64,000 nucleotides of DNA from an uncultured Acidobacteriaceae bacterium (GCA_903828675.1 CAIKND010000029.1:1-64000), one strand, 5' to 3'; shown: positions 47,172 to 55,152, counted from the first letter of the stretch. Numbers and translations are program-made. Notes: generated from the letters alone by a model not told the origin.

Positions 47172-48086
47172 ATGCAAGTGCTGGCCTCAACTCGTACGCT
47201 GGATACGTCTACGACGTCGCCCCTCGTTTGTCTTCTCAGCACAACGTTCGCTCATCAGTCGATTTCTACCGGCAAAGAACGCGATTCCGAATCAGGCAAC
47301 GACTACTTCGAAGCGCGCTACTATGCGTCGAGCATGGGAAGATGGCTTTCACCTGATCCAGGAGGTATGGCTGTTGTTGATCTAGAGTTCCCGCAAACGC
47401 TGAATAGGTATGCGTATGTGAACAACAATCCGCTGAGCTTTACAGATCCATTTGGATTGGATTGTGCATATCTGAACAATGCAGGAAATGGAGTGGAAAG
47501 CGTTGATCAGCAAAGCAGCGCTGGCGAGTGCGGAAAGAGTGGTGGATATTGGGTAAATGGCGGTTTAACCAATATCAACATCAACGCGGATCAAGGTTCT
47601 GTTCAAATGACCGGGACGACGAATGGAACTGACCAGACGCACGCCTCATATCAAGATGCAAATGTTGTCGTTAGCGAGTGGAATAACACGATAGCCAATC
47701 CTGCGAATCACATTGCAATTAGCCTTCCTGGACAAAGGCCTGTAGGGCAAAATCCTCTGAGCGATTCGGATTTTATTTCTAATATTGCGCTCAATGGGTT
47801 TAAGTACAATGTTGTTCCTGGAACGATCAAGCCGCAGACCAATACAGGGAAGCTGCTGAAAGTTGCAGTTGTTCCGGTAACGGGCATGCAGGCCAAAATG
47901 ATCCAGGCATTTATTAATCAGTCCATGGCAAACCCTTCAAACTACTCTCTCAATACGCAACTTGGACTTGATTGCGCCACATGGGTTCAGCAATTACTCG
48001 GCAATGCAGGTGTGCAGACAGGTCCGATGCAGCCCATGCCTGATGATCTAATGAACCAACTCGGAAGCATGTATAAGGTCTACTAG
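47172..48086 (+). CDS. Orphan Rhs core fragment with C-terminal toxin-like domain (cassette 1)
   Basis: A 304-residue product lacking the long N-terminal YD-repeat shell of a full Rhs protein. The rhs core end is clear: TGKERDSESGNDYFEARYY (33-51) through DPFGLDC (92-98). The variable region after it (about 99-304) is unrelated to cassette 2. It contains His180 in ANHIAIS and Cys268 in GLDCATWVQQLL. The His-before-Cys order fits a circularly permuted papain/NlpC-like fold, as in some polymorphic toxins (inference). A small membrane protein gene follows eight bases later, as an immunity gene would. With no N-terminal part, the cassette may be silent and serve as a donor of new tips. Confidence 0.65.
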   Translation: MQVLASTRTLDTSTTSPLVCLLSTTFAHQSISTGKERDSESGNDYFEARYYASSMGRWLSPDPGGMAVVDLEFPQTLNRYAYVNNNPLSFTDPFGLDCAYLNNAGNGVESVDQQSSAGECGKSGGYWVNGGLTNININADQGSVQMTGTTNGTDQTHASYQDANVVVSEWNNTIANPANHIAISLPGQRPVGQNPLSDSDFISNIALNGFKYNVVPGTIKPQTNTGKLLKVAVVPVTGMQAKMIQAFINQSMANPSNYSLNTQLGLDCATWVQQLLGNAGVQTGPMQPMPDDLMNQLGSMYKVY

Positions 48087-48094
48087 GGGGAGCA

Positions 48095-48391
48095 ATGACA
48101 ATTAGCCGAAAAGTCTTTTTTGCAGGCTGTTGTGGGGGAGTGATTGGTTTATGCGTGGCAATCGTTCTTGGCTGGCTATCGTCGTATATGTCCTTATCCC
48201 CGATGTTGATCTTGCCCCTTTGGCCAACGTCCATATTCGGCATAGCCTTTAATGGCCCTTTGACATTTTCATGGACCAGCATCCTTGTAATCGTGTTGGT
48301 GTTTGGAGGAAACGCGCTACTGTATTCGATAGTTGTGGCATTATTAGCGCGATTGTTTTTTTCGTTTATGCCAACAAGTCATGAAGAGTAA
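48095..48391 (+). CDS. Candidate immunity protein, three-helix membrane protein
   Basis: A 98-residue, very hydrophobic protein with segments at about 7-29, 35-53 and 58-87 and little else. GGGGGAG lies just before the ATG, which is eight bases after the rhs cassette 1 stop. A gene directly behind an rhs C-terminal region usually protects against that toxin. A membrane immunity protein would suit a toxin acting on the envelope. I do not recognise the family. Its last codons run into hairpin copy A. Confidence 0.55.
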   Translation: MTISRKVFFAGCCGGVIGLCVAIVLGWLSSYMSLSPMLILPLWPTSIFGIAFNGPLTFSWTSILVIVLVFGGNALLYSIVVALLARLFFSFMPTSHEE

Positions 48392-48470
48392 CGGCGGGTG
48401 GCCCTGGTCTCAGTGACGGTTTCCAACCACGATGAGGGTGCCCCCGGTCCCTCGCTTTTGGGGACCGGGG
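48391..48470 (+). repeat. Hairpin repeat, copy A (before rhs cassette 2)
   Basis: Begins ACGGCGGGTGGCC and ends in a hairpin with CCCCGGTCCC (48442-48451), loop TCGCTTTT, and GGGACCGGGG (48461-48470). It is followed directly by the same ATATCGATACGATGCAAG as copy 0. Confidence 0.8.
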
Positions 48471-48481
48471 ATATCGATACG

Positions 48482-49111
48482 ATGCAAGAGCTGACTTCGA
48501 CTCGAACACCGGATGCATTTACGACACTGCCCCCCGTTTGTCTTTTCAGCGAAGCGCCCGGCCACCGATCTATTTTCACCGGCAAAGAACGAGACGCAGA
48601 ATCAGGCAACGACTATTTTGAAGCTCGCTACTACGGTTCATCGATGGGGAGATTCTTGTCACCCGACCCGTCAATGTTGGAGTATGCTGATCCAACCAAT
48701 CCGCAGAGCCTAAATCTCTACAGCTACGTGCTCAACAACCCACTTGGCTTCATCGATCCAGACGGCATGGAATGCGTGTGGGATGATGGCAGCTTCGACT
48801 CCGCCACAGACAAGCAAACTGGAAGCAGCAAGTCGTGTGGTAAAGCCGGGGGTACATGGATTGACCCGAAGGCTTTTTCCACACTGAACGCCGGCGATTG
48901 GAGTGACAAGGCGAATGCCAATATCGCGGGTATTGGCGGGTGGCCCGGGTGCCGGGGGAGTAAAGTGAGTTCTCCCACAAACGATGGGTGCCCCAGGTGC
49001 CTCGCATTTGGGCACCTGGGAGAGCATGCAGGCCGGTTCTTCTCGACATCTCTAGTGATTCGTTGTACGGCGGGTAGCCACGGTCTCGATGACCTGTCCC
49101 AACCCAAATGA
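48482..49111 (+). pseudogene. Rhs core fragment with truncated C-terminal region (cassette 2)
   Basis: The rhs core (TGKERDAESGNDYFEARYYG through NNPLGFIDPDGMEC) is about 80% similar to cassette 1, and the DNA match extends upstream through the hairpin repeat. The new C-terminal region starts CVWDDGSFDSATDKQTGSSK, a frequent Rhs tip beginning, but after about 55 residues it runs into hairpin copy B. The remaining open frame is translated repeat, not toxin. No immunity gene follows. The cassette is therefore a decayed or partial copy. Confidence 0.7.
48935..49020 (+). repeat. Hairpin repeat, copy B (interrupts cassette 2)
   Basis: Begins GGCGGGTGGCCCGGG and ends in the hairpin CCCAGGTGCC (48992-49001), loop TCGCATTT, GGCACCTGGG (49011-49020). 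The stem sequence differs from copies A and C, but pairing is perfect. Confidence 0.8.
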
Positions 49112-49146
49112 GGGTGCCACCGGTCCCTCGCTTTTGGGGACCGGTG
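49069..49146 (+). repeat. Hairpin repeat, copy C (before rhs relic)
   Basis: Begins GGCGGGTAGCC and ends in the hairpin CACCGGTCCC (49118-49127), loop TCGCTTTT, GGGACCGGTG (49137-49146). Compared with copy A, the outer C-G pair is replaced by A-T on both arms, preserving the stem. Confidence 0.8.
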
Positions 49147-49216
49147 ATGACACTGCGACGATGGGTTTGTGACAATGGCGCGCGTCGCCATTTGTTCAAC
49201 ACTCTCGTTTTTTCCA

Positions 49217-49260
49217 CGATCCCGTTCCACCTGCAAAGAACAAGATGCGGAGCCCTCTAT
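49217..49260 (+). pseudogene. Relic of a third rhs core
   Basis: TTCCACCTGCAAAGAACAAG and the following ATGCGGA resemble the rhs core segment TTTTCACCGGCAAAGAACGA with ACGCAGA in cassette 2, with substitutions and no usable reading frame. It lies about 75 bases after hairpin copy C, near the spacing seen in cassettes 1 and 2. Confidence 0.5.
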
Positions 49261-49278
49261 TTCAAATCCCGCCAGTTC

Positions 49279-49311
49279 GGCGTGGCCCGGGTCTCGATTC
49301 TGAGACCCGGG
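49279..49311 (+). repeat. Hairpin repeat, copy D (short)
   Basis: Begins GGCGTGGCC and contains CCCGGGTCTC (49286-49295) paired perfectly with GAGACCCGGG (49302-49311) around GATTCT. Only the hairpin part of the repeat is present. Confidence 0.65.
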
Positions 49312-49429
49312 ATTCGCTCTCAGAGCCGTTTGTAGTCATGCGCATCACCGCACCCGGAAATGACAAAAAGCGGTCTATTTTCTCATCACTGAATCGAAAA
49401 GACTTACCCGCCACTTTCACTGCATATAA

Positions 49430-49458
49430 TTACCCGCCATCGGCGCACAATAGAAATA
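49430..49458 (+). repeat. 29-nt direct repeat, right copy, flanking the rhs region
   Basis: Matches 46964-46992 at 26 of 29 positions. A partial TTACCCGCCA duplicate lies about 27 bases further left (49404). Beyond this copy the sequence returns to a promoter-like region of pyrE. Confidence 0.75.
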
Positions 49459-49540
49459 GTCGAAATGGAATACCTCGCCCATGAGATGCAAGCCTAAACC
49501 CGCGCCCGCCCTCTTAACCCTCTGCACGGATTCCGTAAGC

Positions 49541-49610
49541 TCCCACCCACCCCCCTCCTACCCCTCCCACCCACCCCCCTCCTACCCCTCCCACCCACCC
49601 CCCCTCCCCC
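49541..49610. repeat. 24-nt C-rich tandem repeat upstream of pyrE
   Basis: Almost three copies of a 24-nt unit beginning TCCCACCCACCCCCCTCC. The minus strand is a series of G-runs (GGGG, GGGTGGG and similar) that could form G-quadruplexes. It ends 76 bases before the pyrE start. Confidence 0.85.
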
Positions 49611-49686
49611 GATGGAACCGTGCGTCCTCAGCGCCTTGACTTCCCGCGCCAGTGAGTTTCAGCCGCGCGCTTTACAATCAGAATCG

Positions 49687-50283
49687 ATGACCACGCCAAC
49701 GCACGCCCAAAGGTTGCTCTCGCTTCTCGCTCAAACCAGCTTCCGCCTCGGAGAGTTCAAACTCTCATCCGGCGGCACCAGCGACTACTACATCGACTGC
49801 CGCACCACCACGCTGCACGCCGAAGGCGGGCGCCTGACTGGCCACGCGATCCTCGAGTTGCTTGAAGAGAACGCCATCGATGCCGAGGCCGTAGGCGGGC
49901 TCACGCTGGGCGCGGATCCAATCGTCTCCAACGTCGCCACCGCCAGCGCTTGGCGTGCGCTTTCCTACCCTGACGCGCCGCTTCTCCACGGCTTCCTGGT
50001 ACGCAAGGCCGAGAAGGCGCATGGCACCGGCCGCCGCATTGAAGGCTTCTGCCGCAAGGGCGCGCGCGTTGTCATCGTGGACGACGTGTGCACCACCGGC
50101 GCTTCGACCATCAACGCCATTCAAGCCGCCCGTGAGGCTGGCATGACCGTCGCCGCCGTAGTCTGCATCGTTGAGCGCGAAGAGGCCAAGGGCCGTCCAG
50201 CCGTCGAGGCCGCCGCCGCAGGCGCTCCATTCCTGCGCCTCTTCAGCGCAATCGACGTGCGCGCGGAGCACATCCGCCGGTAA
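49687..50283 (+). CDS. pyrE: Orotate phosphoribosyltransferase
   Basis: Forms orotidine 5'-phosphate from orotate and PRPP in pyrimidine synthesis. The 198-residue protein has FKLSSGGTSDYYIDCR near the N-terminus and the PRPP loop VVIVDDVCTTGASTINA (about 126-142). The start MTTPTHAQR fits the family length; the frame opens 75 bases earlier inside repetitive DNA. No other pyr genes are near. Confidence 0.93.
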   Translation: MTTPTHAQRLLSLLAQTSFRLGEFKLSSGGTSDYYIDCRTTTLHAEGGRLTGHAILELLEENAIDAEAVGGLTLGADPIVSNVATASAWRALSYPDAPLLHGFLVRKAEKAHGTGRRIEGFCRKGARVVIVDDVCTTGASTINAIQAAREAGMTVAAVVCIVEREEAKGRPAVEAAAAGAPFLRLFSAIDVRAEHIRR

Positions 50284-50327
50284 TGCGCAGACATTCTCCG
50301 CGCGGCCCGCTGCTCCGTCAGAGCGCC

Positions 50328-50365
50328 AATAAAAAAATGGGCCAATCCTCGAGTAGGATCGGCCC
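50328..50365 (-). terminator. Rho-independent terminator of the OmpA-family gene
   Basis: Read on the minus strand, GGGCCGATCCT pairs with AGGATTGGCCC around a five-base loop. It is followed by ATTTTTTTATT, a proper U-tract. Confidence 0.8.
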
Positions 50366-50410
50366 TGCTGATAAACCGTTAATGCATTTTGCGCTTCTTC
50401 GCGGTCGCTG

Positions 50411-51121
50411 CTACAGACCGCTGGATGGCACTGACGCCACACTCGCATTCGAGAGCAATTGCACTTGCACGCGCCGATTCTGCTTCCGCCCTTCCGCAGT
50501 TGTGTTCGGCGCAACTGCGTTGTCCTTGCCAATCCCGATCAGGTAGAACCGGTGCGCCGGAACCGCATACTTCGAAGCAAGATACTGCACCACCGCATCG
50601 GCACGGCGCTGGCTCAGGTCATAGTTGTACTGTGCCGGGCCCGTCGAATCCGTTCCGCCAGTCACTTCCAGAATGAAGCCGCTGGTCGCGGTAAGCTGGG
50701 CCGCAAAAGCGTCCAGTTGTTCCTTGTCTTCCTTGGTCAGTAAAGCCTTGTCGAAGCCAAAGGTCACCGCGACATTCGCCACCGGCTTGTAGCTGTCCAG
50801 CCCCTTCACCACACTGTCCAGAGAGTCGGCGCGATGCACTGCATCATTGGCCGCCAACTCCGCATCGCCGGCCGCCTTGCCGGCATTCTGAGCGTTCAGC
50901 GTGGCTGCATCCGCGGCACTCTGCGCTTGGCCGATACCTGCCCGAGCCCGGCCATCCACATCGTGAATCTGCTGGTTGTTGGCTGCCGTCTTGCTATCCA
51001 ATTGGTCGGTGTGTTCCACCAGGGGAGCGGTCTGTGTGTGCACAAAGTTTTTAGTCGCGCATCCCGTAACTCCAAGTACCGCCAAAGCCGCCGCGGTCAC
51101 TACAAATCCAAAACGTTTCAT
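50411..51121 (-). CDS. OmpA-family peptidoglycan-associated lipoprotein
   Basis: An outer membrane lipoprotein of 236 residues: the signal peptide ends in a lipobox VTGC (Cys about 21). A helical Ala/Asp-rich linker (about 30-105, DAATLNAQNAGKAAGDAELA) leads to an OmpA C-terminal domain (about 115-225). That domain has NVAVTFGFDKALLTKEDKEQLDAFA and the peptidoglycan-binding NYDLSQRRADAVVQYLASKY...NRRVQVQL. It anchors the envelope to the cell wall. AGGAG lies six bases before MKRFGF; an upstream in-frame start would disrupt the signal peptide. Confidence 0.9.
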   Translation of the reverse strand: MKRFGFVVTAAALAVLGVTGCATKNFVHTQTAPLVEHTDQLDSKTAANNQQIHDVDGRARAGIGQAQSAADAATLNAQNAGKAAGDAELAANDAVHRADSLDSVVKGLDSYKPVANVAVTFGFDKALLTKEDKEQLDAFAAQLTATSGFILEVTGGTDSTGPAQYNYDLSQRRADAVVQYLASKYAVPAHRFYLIGIGKDNAVAPNTTAEGRKQNRRVQVQLLSNASVASVPSSGL

Positions 51122-51396
51122 GGCATTCTCCTGACCATTCCGCAAGTTAACCTGTAAGCAGTCATGCTCCTGCGGAGAAGGCCCCTTTCTTTCGTACAGG
51201 ATGCTGCACACCAGTGGCCTTTCTGTGCTTTACCTCCAACTATATGAAAATAATAAACTTGCTTGAATCCAATGTGAATGCTTGCGATCCGCCCTTGTGT
51301 ATTTTTTACCCAATCGGGTAAGGATTGCCCGTTTTATGGGGTGCAGGTCTAGACCCGTTATGCTAGAAACTGGCGCATTGCGAATCTGCCGGTACC

Positions 51397-53307
51397 ATGG
51401 ACCTCTACGAGAAAATCCGCACACTGCCCACCCAGCCCGGCGTGTACCTCTACAAGAACGCCGAAGGCGAAGTCATCTATGTGGGCAAGGCCAAGAACCT
51501 TCGCTCCAGGGTGAGGTCCTATCTCCTTGAGGCATCCCAGGCCAACGCCAAGACCGGCTCCCTCATGCGCGAAGCCGTCGATCTCGACTACATTCTGGTT
51601 GCCAACGAGCACGAAGCGCTGGCTCTGGAAAACAACCTGATCAAGCAGCGCAAGCCCCGCTTCAACATCCTGCTGCGCGACGACAAGACCTATCCCTACG
51701 TAAAGCTCACCCTCGCCGACCGTTTCCCCAAAGTCTTCGTCACCCGCCGCATGCGCAAGGACGGCGCAGCCTACTACGGCCCCTACTTCCCCGGCAACCT
51801 AGCCTACCGCATCGTCGAACTCATCCATCGCAGCTTCCTCATTCCAAGCTGCAAAGTGGACCTCTCCCGCTACCACCCCCGCGCCTGTCTCCAGTACTAC
51901 ATCCACCGCTGCCTCGGCCCCTGTGTTGAAGGCCTCATCACGCCCGAGGCTTACGAGAATGCGGTTCGCGACGCACAGCTCTTCCTAGAAGGCCGCCACG
52001 CCGAACTCGAGCGCACCCTGACTGCGCGCATGATGGCTGCCGCCGAGGCTGAGCAGTTTGAAGCTGCCGCGCGGCTGCGCGACCAACTATCCACGGTGCA
52101 TCAGCTCCAGGAAAAGCAGCGCATCGCCACTGCCGAGCAGAGCGACGATGCCGATGTCTTTGGATACCACTTCGAGGATGGTTCGCTCGCTGTCAATCTC
52201 TTCCATGTCCGCGCCGGAAAAATCGTCGACCGACGCGAATTCTTCTGGGAAGACTTGCCCGACCTGCTCGAACCCCCAGTAGAGCCGGAAGCACCGGCTC
52301 TCGATTCCGAAGTCGGAGAATCGGCAACGCCTCAGGTTCCATTCCACGCTGGCCAGGTCTTCTCTGCCCTTCTCAAGCAGCTTTACATCGACCAGCAATA
52401 TGTTCCACGCTCAATCCTTGTACCGGCGGACTTCGACGATCGCGAGGCCCTGGCCGCACTTTTGAGCGAACGCACCGGGCATCGTATCGAGCTGGCCGTT
52501 CCGCTGCGTGGTGAAAAGCGCTCCCTCGTCGATCTCGCAGGTCAGAATGCCAAGCAGTCCCACACGCAGCGATTCCGCGTACTCGAGCCCTCGCGCAAGG
52601 CGATCCAGGAGGCGCTGGCCGACGCGCTTATGCTGCCCGAGTTGCCGCGCCGCATCGAATGCTTCGACATCTCGCATATTCAAGGCGCCGAAACAGTGGC
52701 CTCCCTGGTCGTCTGGGAAGACGGCAAGATGAACAAGGCTGCCTACCGCAAGTTCAAGGTAATGACGGTCGCGGGCGTAGACGATTTCGCCTCCATGCGC
52801 GAGGTGGTGCAGCGCCGCTACCGCCGCCTTAAAGATGACGCCGTGGCCAATCCCAATGCCCAAGCCATGCCCTCGCTGGTCCTCATCGATGGCGGCCTGG
52901 GCCAGTTGCACTCCGCTGCGGAGGCGCTTGAGTCGCTCGGATTCACCTCGCAGCCCTTAGCTTCGATCGCCAAGCGCGAAGAGGTCATCTACGTCTACGG
53001 GAATGAGGAAGAGCCAGTGGTGCTGGACCGCCGCTCACCCGTGCTGCATCTGGTCCAGCTCATACGCGACGAGAGCCACCGCTTTGCTGTCGGCTACCAT
53101 CGCCAGCGCCGAGCCATGCGCGACCGCGATTCGGAACTGCTGAACATTCCCGGCGTTGGTGCACAAACCCGGCAGCGGCTGCTCACGCATTTCGGAAGTC
53201 TTCGCGATGTGCAACAGGCCACCGCCGAGTCGCTGGCGGCTGTGGTGCCCCGCAAGACCGCGGAAGCGATCTGGCGCCATTTCCATGAAGCGCAAGTGCG
53301 AAGCTAA
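51397..53307 (+). CDS. uvrC: Excinuclease ABC subunit C
   Basis: Makes both incisions in nucleotide excision repair. The 636-residue protein has a GIY-YIG nuclease domain (QPGVYLYKNAEGEVIYVGKA, about 13-32), a UVR motif binding UvrB (AEAEQFEAAARLRDQL), an RNase H-like nuclease domain (RRIECFDISHIQG and VLIDGGLGQL), and C-terminal helix-hairpin-helix repeats (LLNIPGVGAQTRQRLLTHFGSL). A charged insert around residues 290-310 is longer than usual. It is upstream of the YcxB-like and S4 genes. uvrA lies elsewhere in the window. Confidence 0.95.
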   Translation: MDLYEKIRTLPTQPGVYLYKNAEGEVIYVGKAKNLRSRVRSYLLEASQANAKTGSLMREAVDLDYILVANEHEALALENNLIKQRKPRFNILLRDDKTYPYVKLTLADRFPKVFVTRRMRKDGAAYYGPYFPGNLAYRIVELIHRSFLIPSCKVDLSRYHPRACLQYYIHRCLGPCVEGLITPEAYENAVRDAQLFLEGRHAELERTLTARMMAAAEAEQFEAAARLRDQLSTVHQLQEKQRIATAEQSDDADVFGYHFEDGSLAVNLFHVRAGKIVDRREFFWEDLPDLLEPPVEPEAPALDSEVGESATPQVPFHAGQVFSALLKQLYIDQQYVPRSILVPADFDDREALAALLSERTGHRIELAVPLRGEKRSLVDLAGQNAKQSHTQRFRVLEPSRKAIQEALADALMLPELPRRIECFDISHIQGAETVASLVVWEDGKMNKAAYRKFKVMTVAGVDDFASMREVVQRRYRRLKDDAVANPNAQAMPSLVLIDGGLGQLHSAAEALESLGFTSQPLASIAKREEVIYVYGNEEEPVVLDRRSPVLHLVQLIRDESHRFAVGYHRQRRAMRDRDSELLNIPGVGAQTRQRLLTHFGSLRDVQQATAESLAAVVPRKTAEAIWRHFHEAQVRS

Positions 53308-53332
53308 CCGCTTATAATTATCCGACTGACCC

Positions 53333-53842
53333 ATGCAAATTACTTTTGAGTTGACGTTCGACGACTTTGCTATTGCCCAGCGGTTACATCAGAGGCGCTC
53401 CGCGTGGACAAGCCTCGTATATTTCTACAGCCATTTCCTTAGCCCTGTTCTAGGCGTTTGCGGTATCGCCTGCGGCCTTTTGCTTATTGGTAAAACCTCG
53501 TCTGTTCAGCCCACAGTAACATTGCTTGTTTGCGGAACCATCTTGATTTTCTATCCCCTCTATTGTCGTTTTAGGCTGAAGAGGTGGTTTCGGCAGACCC
53601 GTGGAACTGGGGGCGCATGCACGATAACTTTCAGTGATGAGCTGATTTCGGTTGAGGGGAAGAACTCCAAGGGCACAATAGAGTGGACTGCAGTGCAGTC
53701 ATTTCGGGAAGACGATAAGGTCTTCATGCTCTACCTTGCTCCCGTAAGATTCCTTTGCTTTCCAAAGCGCATCTGCACAGAAGTTCAGATTGCCGAAATC
53801 AGGTCGATACTGAATCGGCATCTTGGACGCGCAGCGCACTGA
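53333..53842 (+). CDS. YcxB-like membrane protein
   Basis: A 169-residue protein with two membrane helices (about 34-52 and 58-77) followed by a cytoplasmic domain that matches the YcxB-like C-terminal pattern (ITFSDELISVEGKNSKGTIEWTAVQSFREDDKVFMLYLAPVRFLCFPKR). The function of the family is unknown. It starts 25 bases after uvrC and is probably co-transcribed with it. Confidence 0.8.
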   Translation: MQITFELTFDDFAIAQRLHQRRSAWTSLVYFYSHFLSPVLGVCGIACGLLLIGKTSSVQPTVTLLVCGTILIFYPLYCRFRLKRWFRQTRGTGGACTITFSDELISVEGKNSKGTIEWTAVQSFREDDKVFMLYLAPVRFLCFPKRICTEVQIAEIRSILNRHLGRAAH

Positions 53843-53947
53843 AATCCCCCGACCCTCAACATCTCTGGGCATAGTCATGCCCCTTGAACGAAGCTCATCC
53901 CCAAAAGTCGCCTGCCATATTCATCTGCCTGCAAGTACCATAGACCC

Positions 53948-54328
53948 ATGGACACCGTACGCATCGACAAGTGGCTGTGGGCTGCGCGCTTCTTCAAGAC
54001 CCGTGCATTGGCATCGAAGGCCTGCGACCTGGGCAGAATTCACTCCAACGGCATCAAGGCCAAGCCCGCTCGCGAAGTTCGTCTCAGCGACAAACTTCAG
54101 ATCGAGAACGAGGGCGGCATCTTTCAGATTGAGGTCTTGCTGCTCAGCGAGATGCGCGGCCCGGCCGCAATAGCCCAGACCCTTTACAAGGAAACCGAAG
54201 CTAGCCGCGCGGCGCGCATGAAACTCGCCGAAGAGCGCAAGGCGATGCAGCAATATGCCCCGTTACCTGAACACAGGCCCTCCAAGCGTGACCGGCGCAG
54301 AATCATCCAATTCCGAGGCCGGGATTAG
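53948..54328 (+). CDS. S4 RNA-binding domain protein (Hsp15-like)
   Basis: A 126-residue protein with an S4 domain at the N-terminus: VRIDKWLWAARFFKTRALASKACDLGRIHSNGIKAKPAREV (about 4-44). It resembles HslR (Hsp15), which binds ribosomal 50S-nascent-chain complexes after stress. The C-terminal half is highly basic (RPSKRDRRRIIQFRGRD). It lies 105 bases downstream of the YcxB-like gene, and a perfect hairpin follows it. Confidence 0.9.
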   Translation: MDTVRIDKWLWAARFFKTRALASKACDLGRIHSNGIKAKPAREVRLSDKLQIENEGGIFQIEVLLLSEMRGPAAIAQTLYKETEASRAARMKLAEERKAMQQYAPLPEHRPSKRDRRRIIQFRGRD

Positions 54329-54350
54329 CGGCAAAGGCCGGGGAAACGTA

Positions 54351-54378
54351 GAAGGCCCGGCGAACTCGCCGGGCCTTC
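54351..54378. terminator. Shared terminator between S4 gene and trxA
   Basis: GAAGGCCCGGCGA and TCGCCGGGCCTTC form a perfect 13-bp stem with a two-base loop. It lies between two convergent genes and can serve both directions. There is no T-run on the plus side. Confidence 0.75.
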
Positions 54379-54411
54379 TGCATATCCATCCCGCAGGATG
54401 CACGGGGCACA

Positions 54412-54744
54412 TCATGCAAGCAAGCGCTGCACCTTCTCTTCAATCACATCCTGGGGGACATAGCCGACAATCTGGTCTGCCACCTTGCCACCTTTGAAGA
54501 ACAAGAGCGCGGGAATGCCACGGATGCCATAGCGCGACGGTGTGGCGCTATTCTGATCCACATTCACCTTGGTCACCTTCAGTTTCCCTGCGTAAGTTGC
54601 GGCCACGCCATCGACAATGGGCGCAATCGCCTTGCATGGGCCGCACCAAACAGCCCAGAAATCCACCAGAACAGGCTTGTCGCTTTGCAGCACTTCCTGG
54701 TCAAAAGTTGCATCCGTTACTTCCAGAACTCCCAATCCTGCCAT
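54412..54744 (-). CDS. trxA: Thioredoxin
   Basis: A 110-residue cytoplasmic disulfide reductase with the active site WCGPC (Cys34, Cys37) in VLVDFWAVWCGPCKAIAPIV. The conserved cis-proline segment GIRGIPALLFFKGG supports the fold. It is monocistronic, with the terminator on its 3' side. Confidence 0.95.
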   Translation of the reverse strand: MAGLGVLEVTDATFDQEVLQSDKPVLVDFWAVWCGPCKAIAPIVDGVAATYAGKLKVTKVNVDQNSATPSRYGIRGIPALLFFKGGKVADQIVGYVPQDVIEEKVQRLLA

Positions 54745-55152
54745 GATCCTCCTTGCGATACCGGCACTTGGTTGAGTATACCGGGAACGCTTCCCTTATG
54801 GGATGCGGCAACAAGCTCGAAAGTCGCAAATGGCCTCGGCCAAAATCAATATTAGAAGGAATGATCTCTACTCCTGACAGCCTCAACACACTCAATGCCG
54901 ATACCTGCAAATCGCCTGAAAATATGAGGCCCGCAAACAGAAGCGCCCGGATCCAAAAAGGATCACGGGCGCTAGAGCAGCCCTCCCCCAGAACTGCCCA
55001 CGCAGAAAATTTAGGTGTTCCTGAGTTGAATAGCAAGTAAACTTAGGTAATAAAAAAAGTAACGAGTAATCTGATCACTATCTAGAAAGGTACTGAACAA
55101 TTTCAAAAATAACCCAATGATTACCTCATGTCCGCTGTTTGCACCAAACCGC
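54745..55152. other. Intergenic region between trxA and thrB
   Basis: No credible gene. It includes a hairpin that probably terminates the thrCB transcript, and an AT-rich segment near 55020-55110 with many poly-A and poly-T runs. Confidence 0.4.
54942..54973 (-). terminator. Hairpin downstream of thrB
   Basis: AGCGCCCG-GATCC and GGATC-A-CGGGCGCT form a long stem around AAAAA. On the minus strand the loop is TTTTT, and the structure lies about 180 bases beyond the thrB stop. It could instead be the promoter-proximal structure of trxA. Confidence 0.5.

Noticed and set aside
46832-47356. Open frame overlapping the rhs entry region
   Set aside because: It is composed of dispersed repeat, hairpin repeat and out-of-frame rhs core; no protein features support it.
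46880-49500. CRISPR array or integron
   Set aside because: Repeats are few, differ in sequence and spacing, and there are no cas genes or integrase; the units contain rhs cores, not spacers.
54701-55040. Open frames on both strands between trxA and thrB
   Set aside because: They overlap the trxA start and a terminator hairpin and have no ribosome site or family match.
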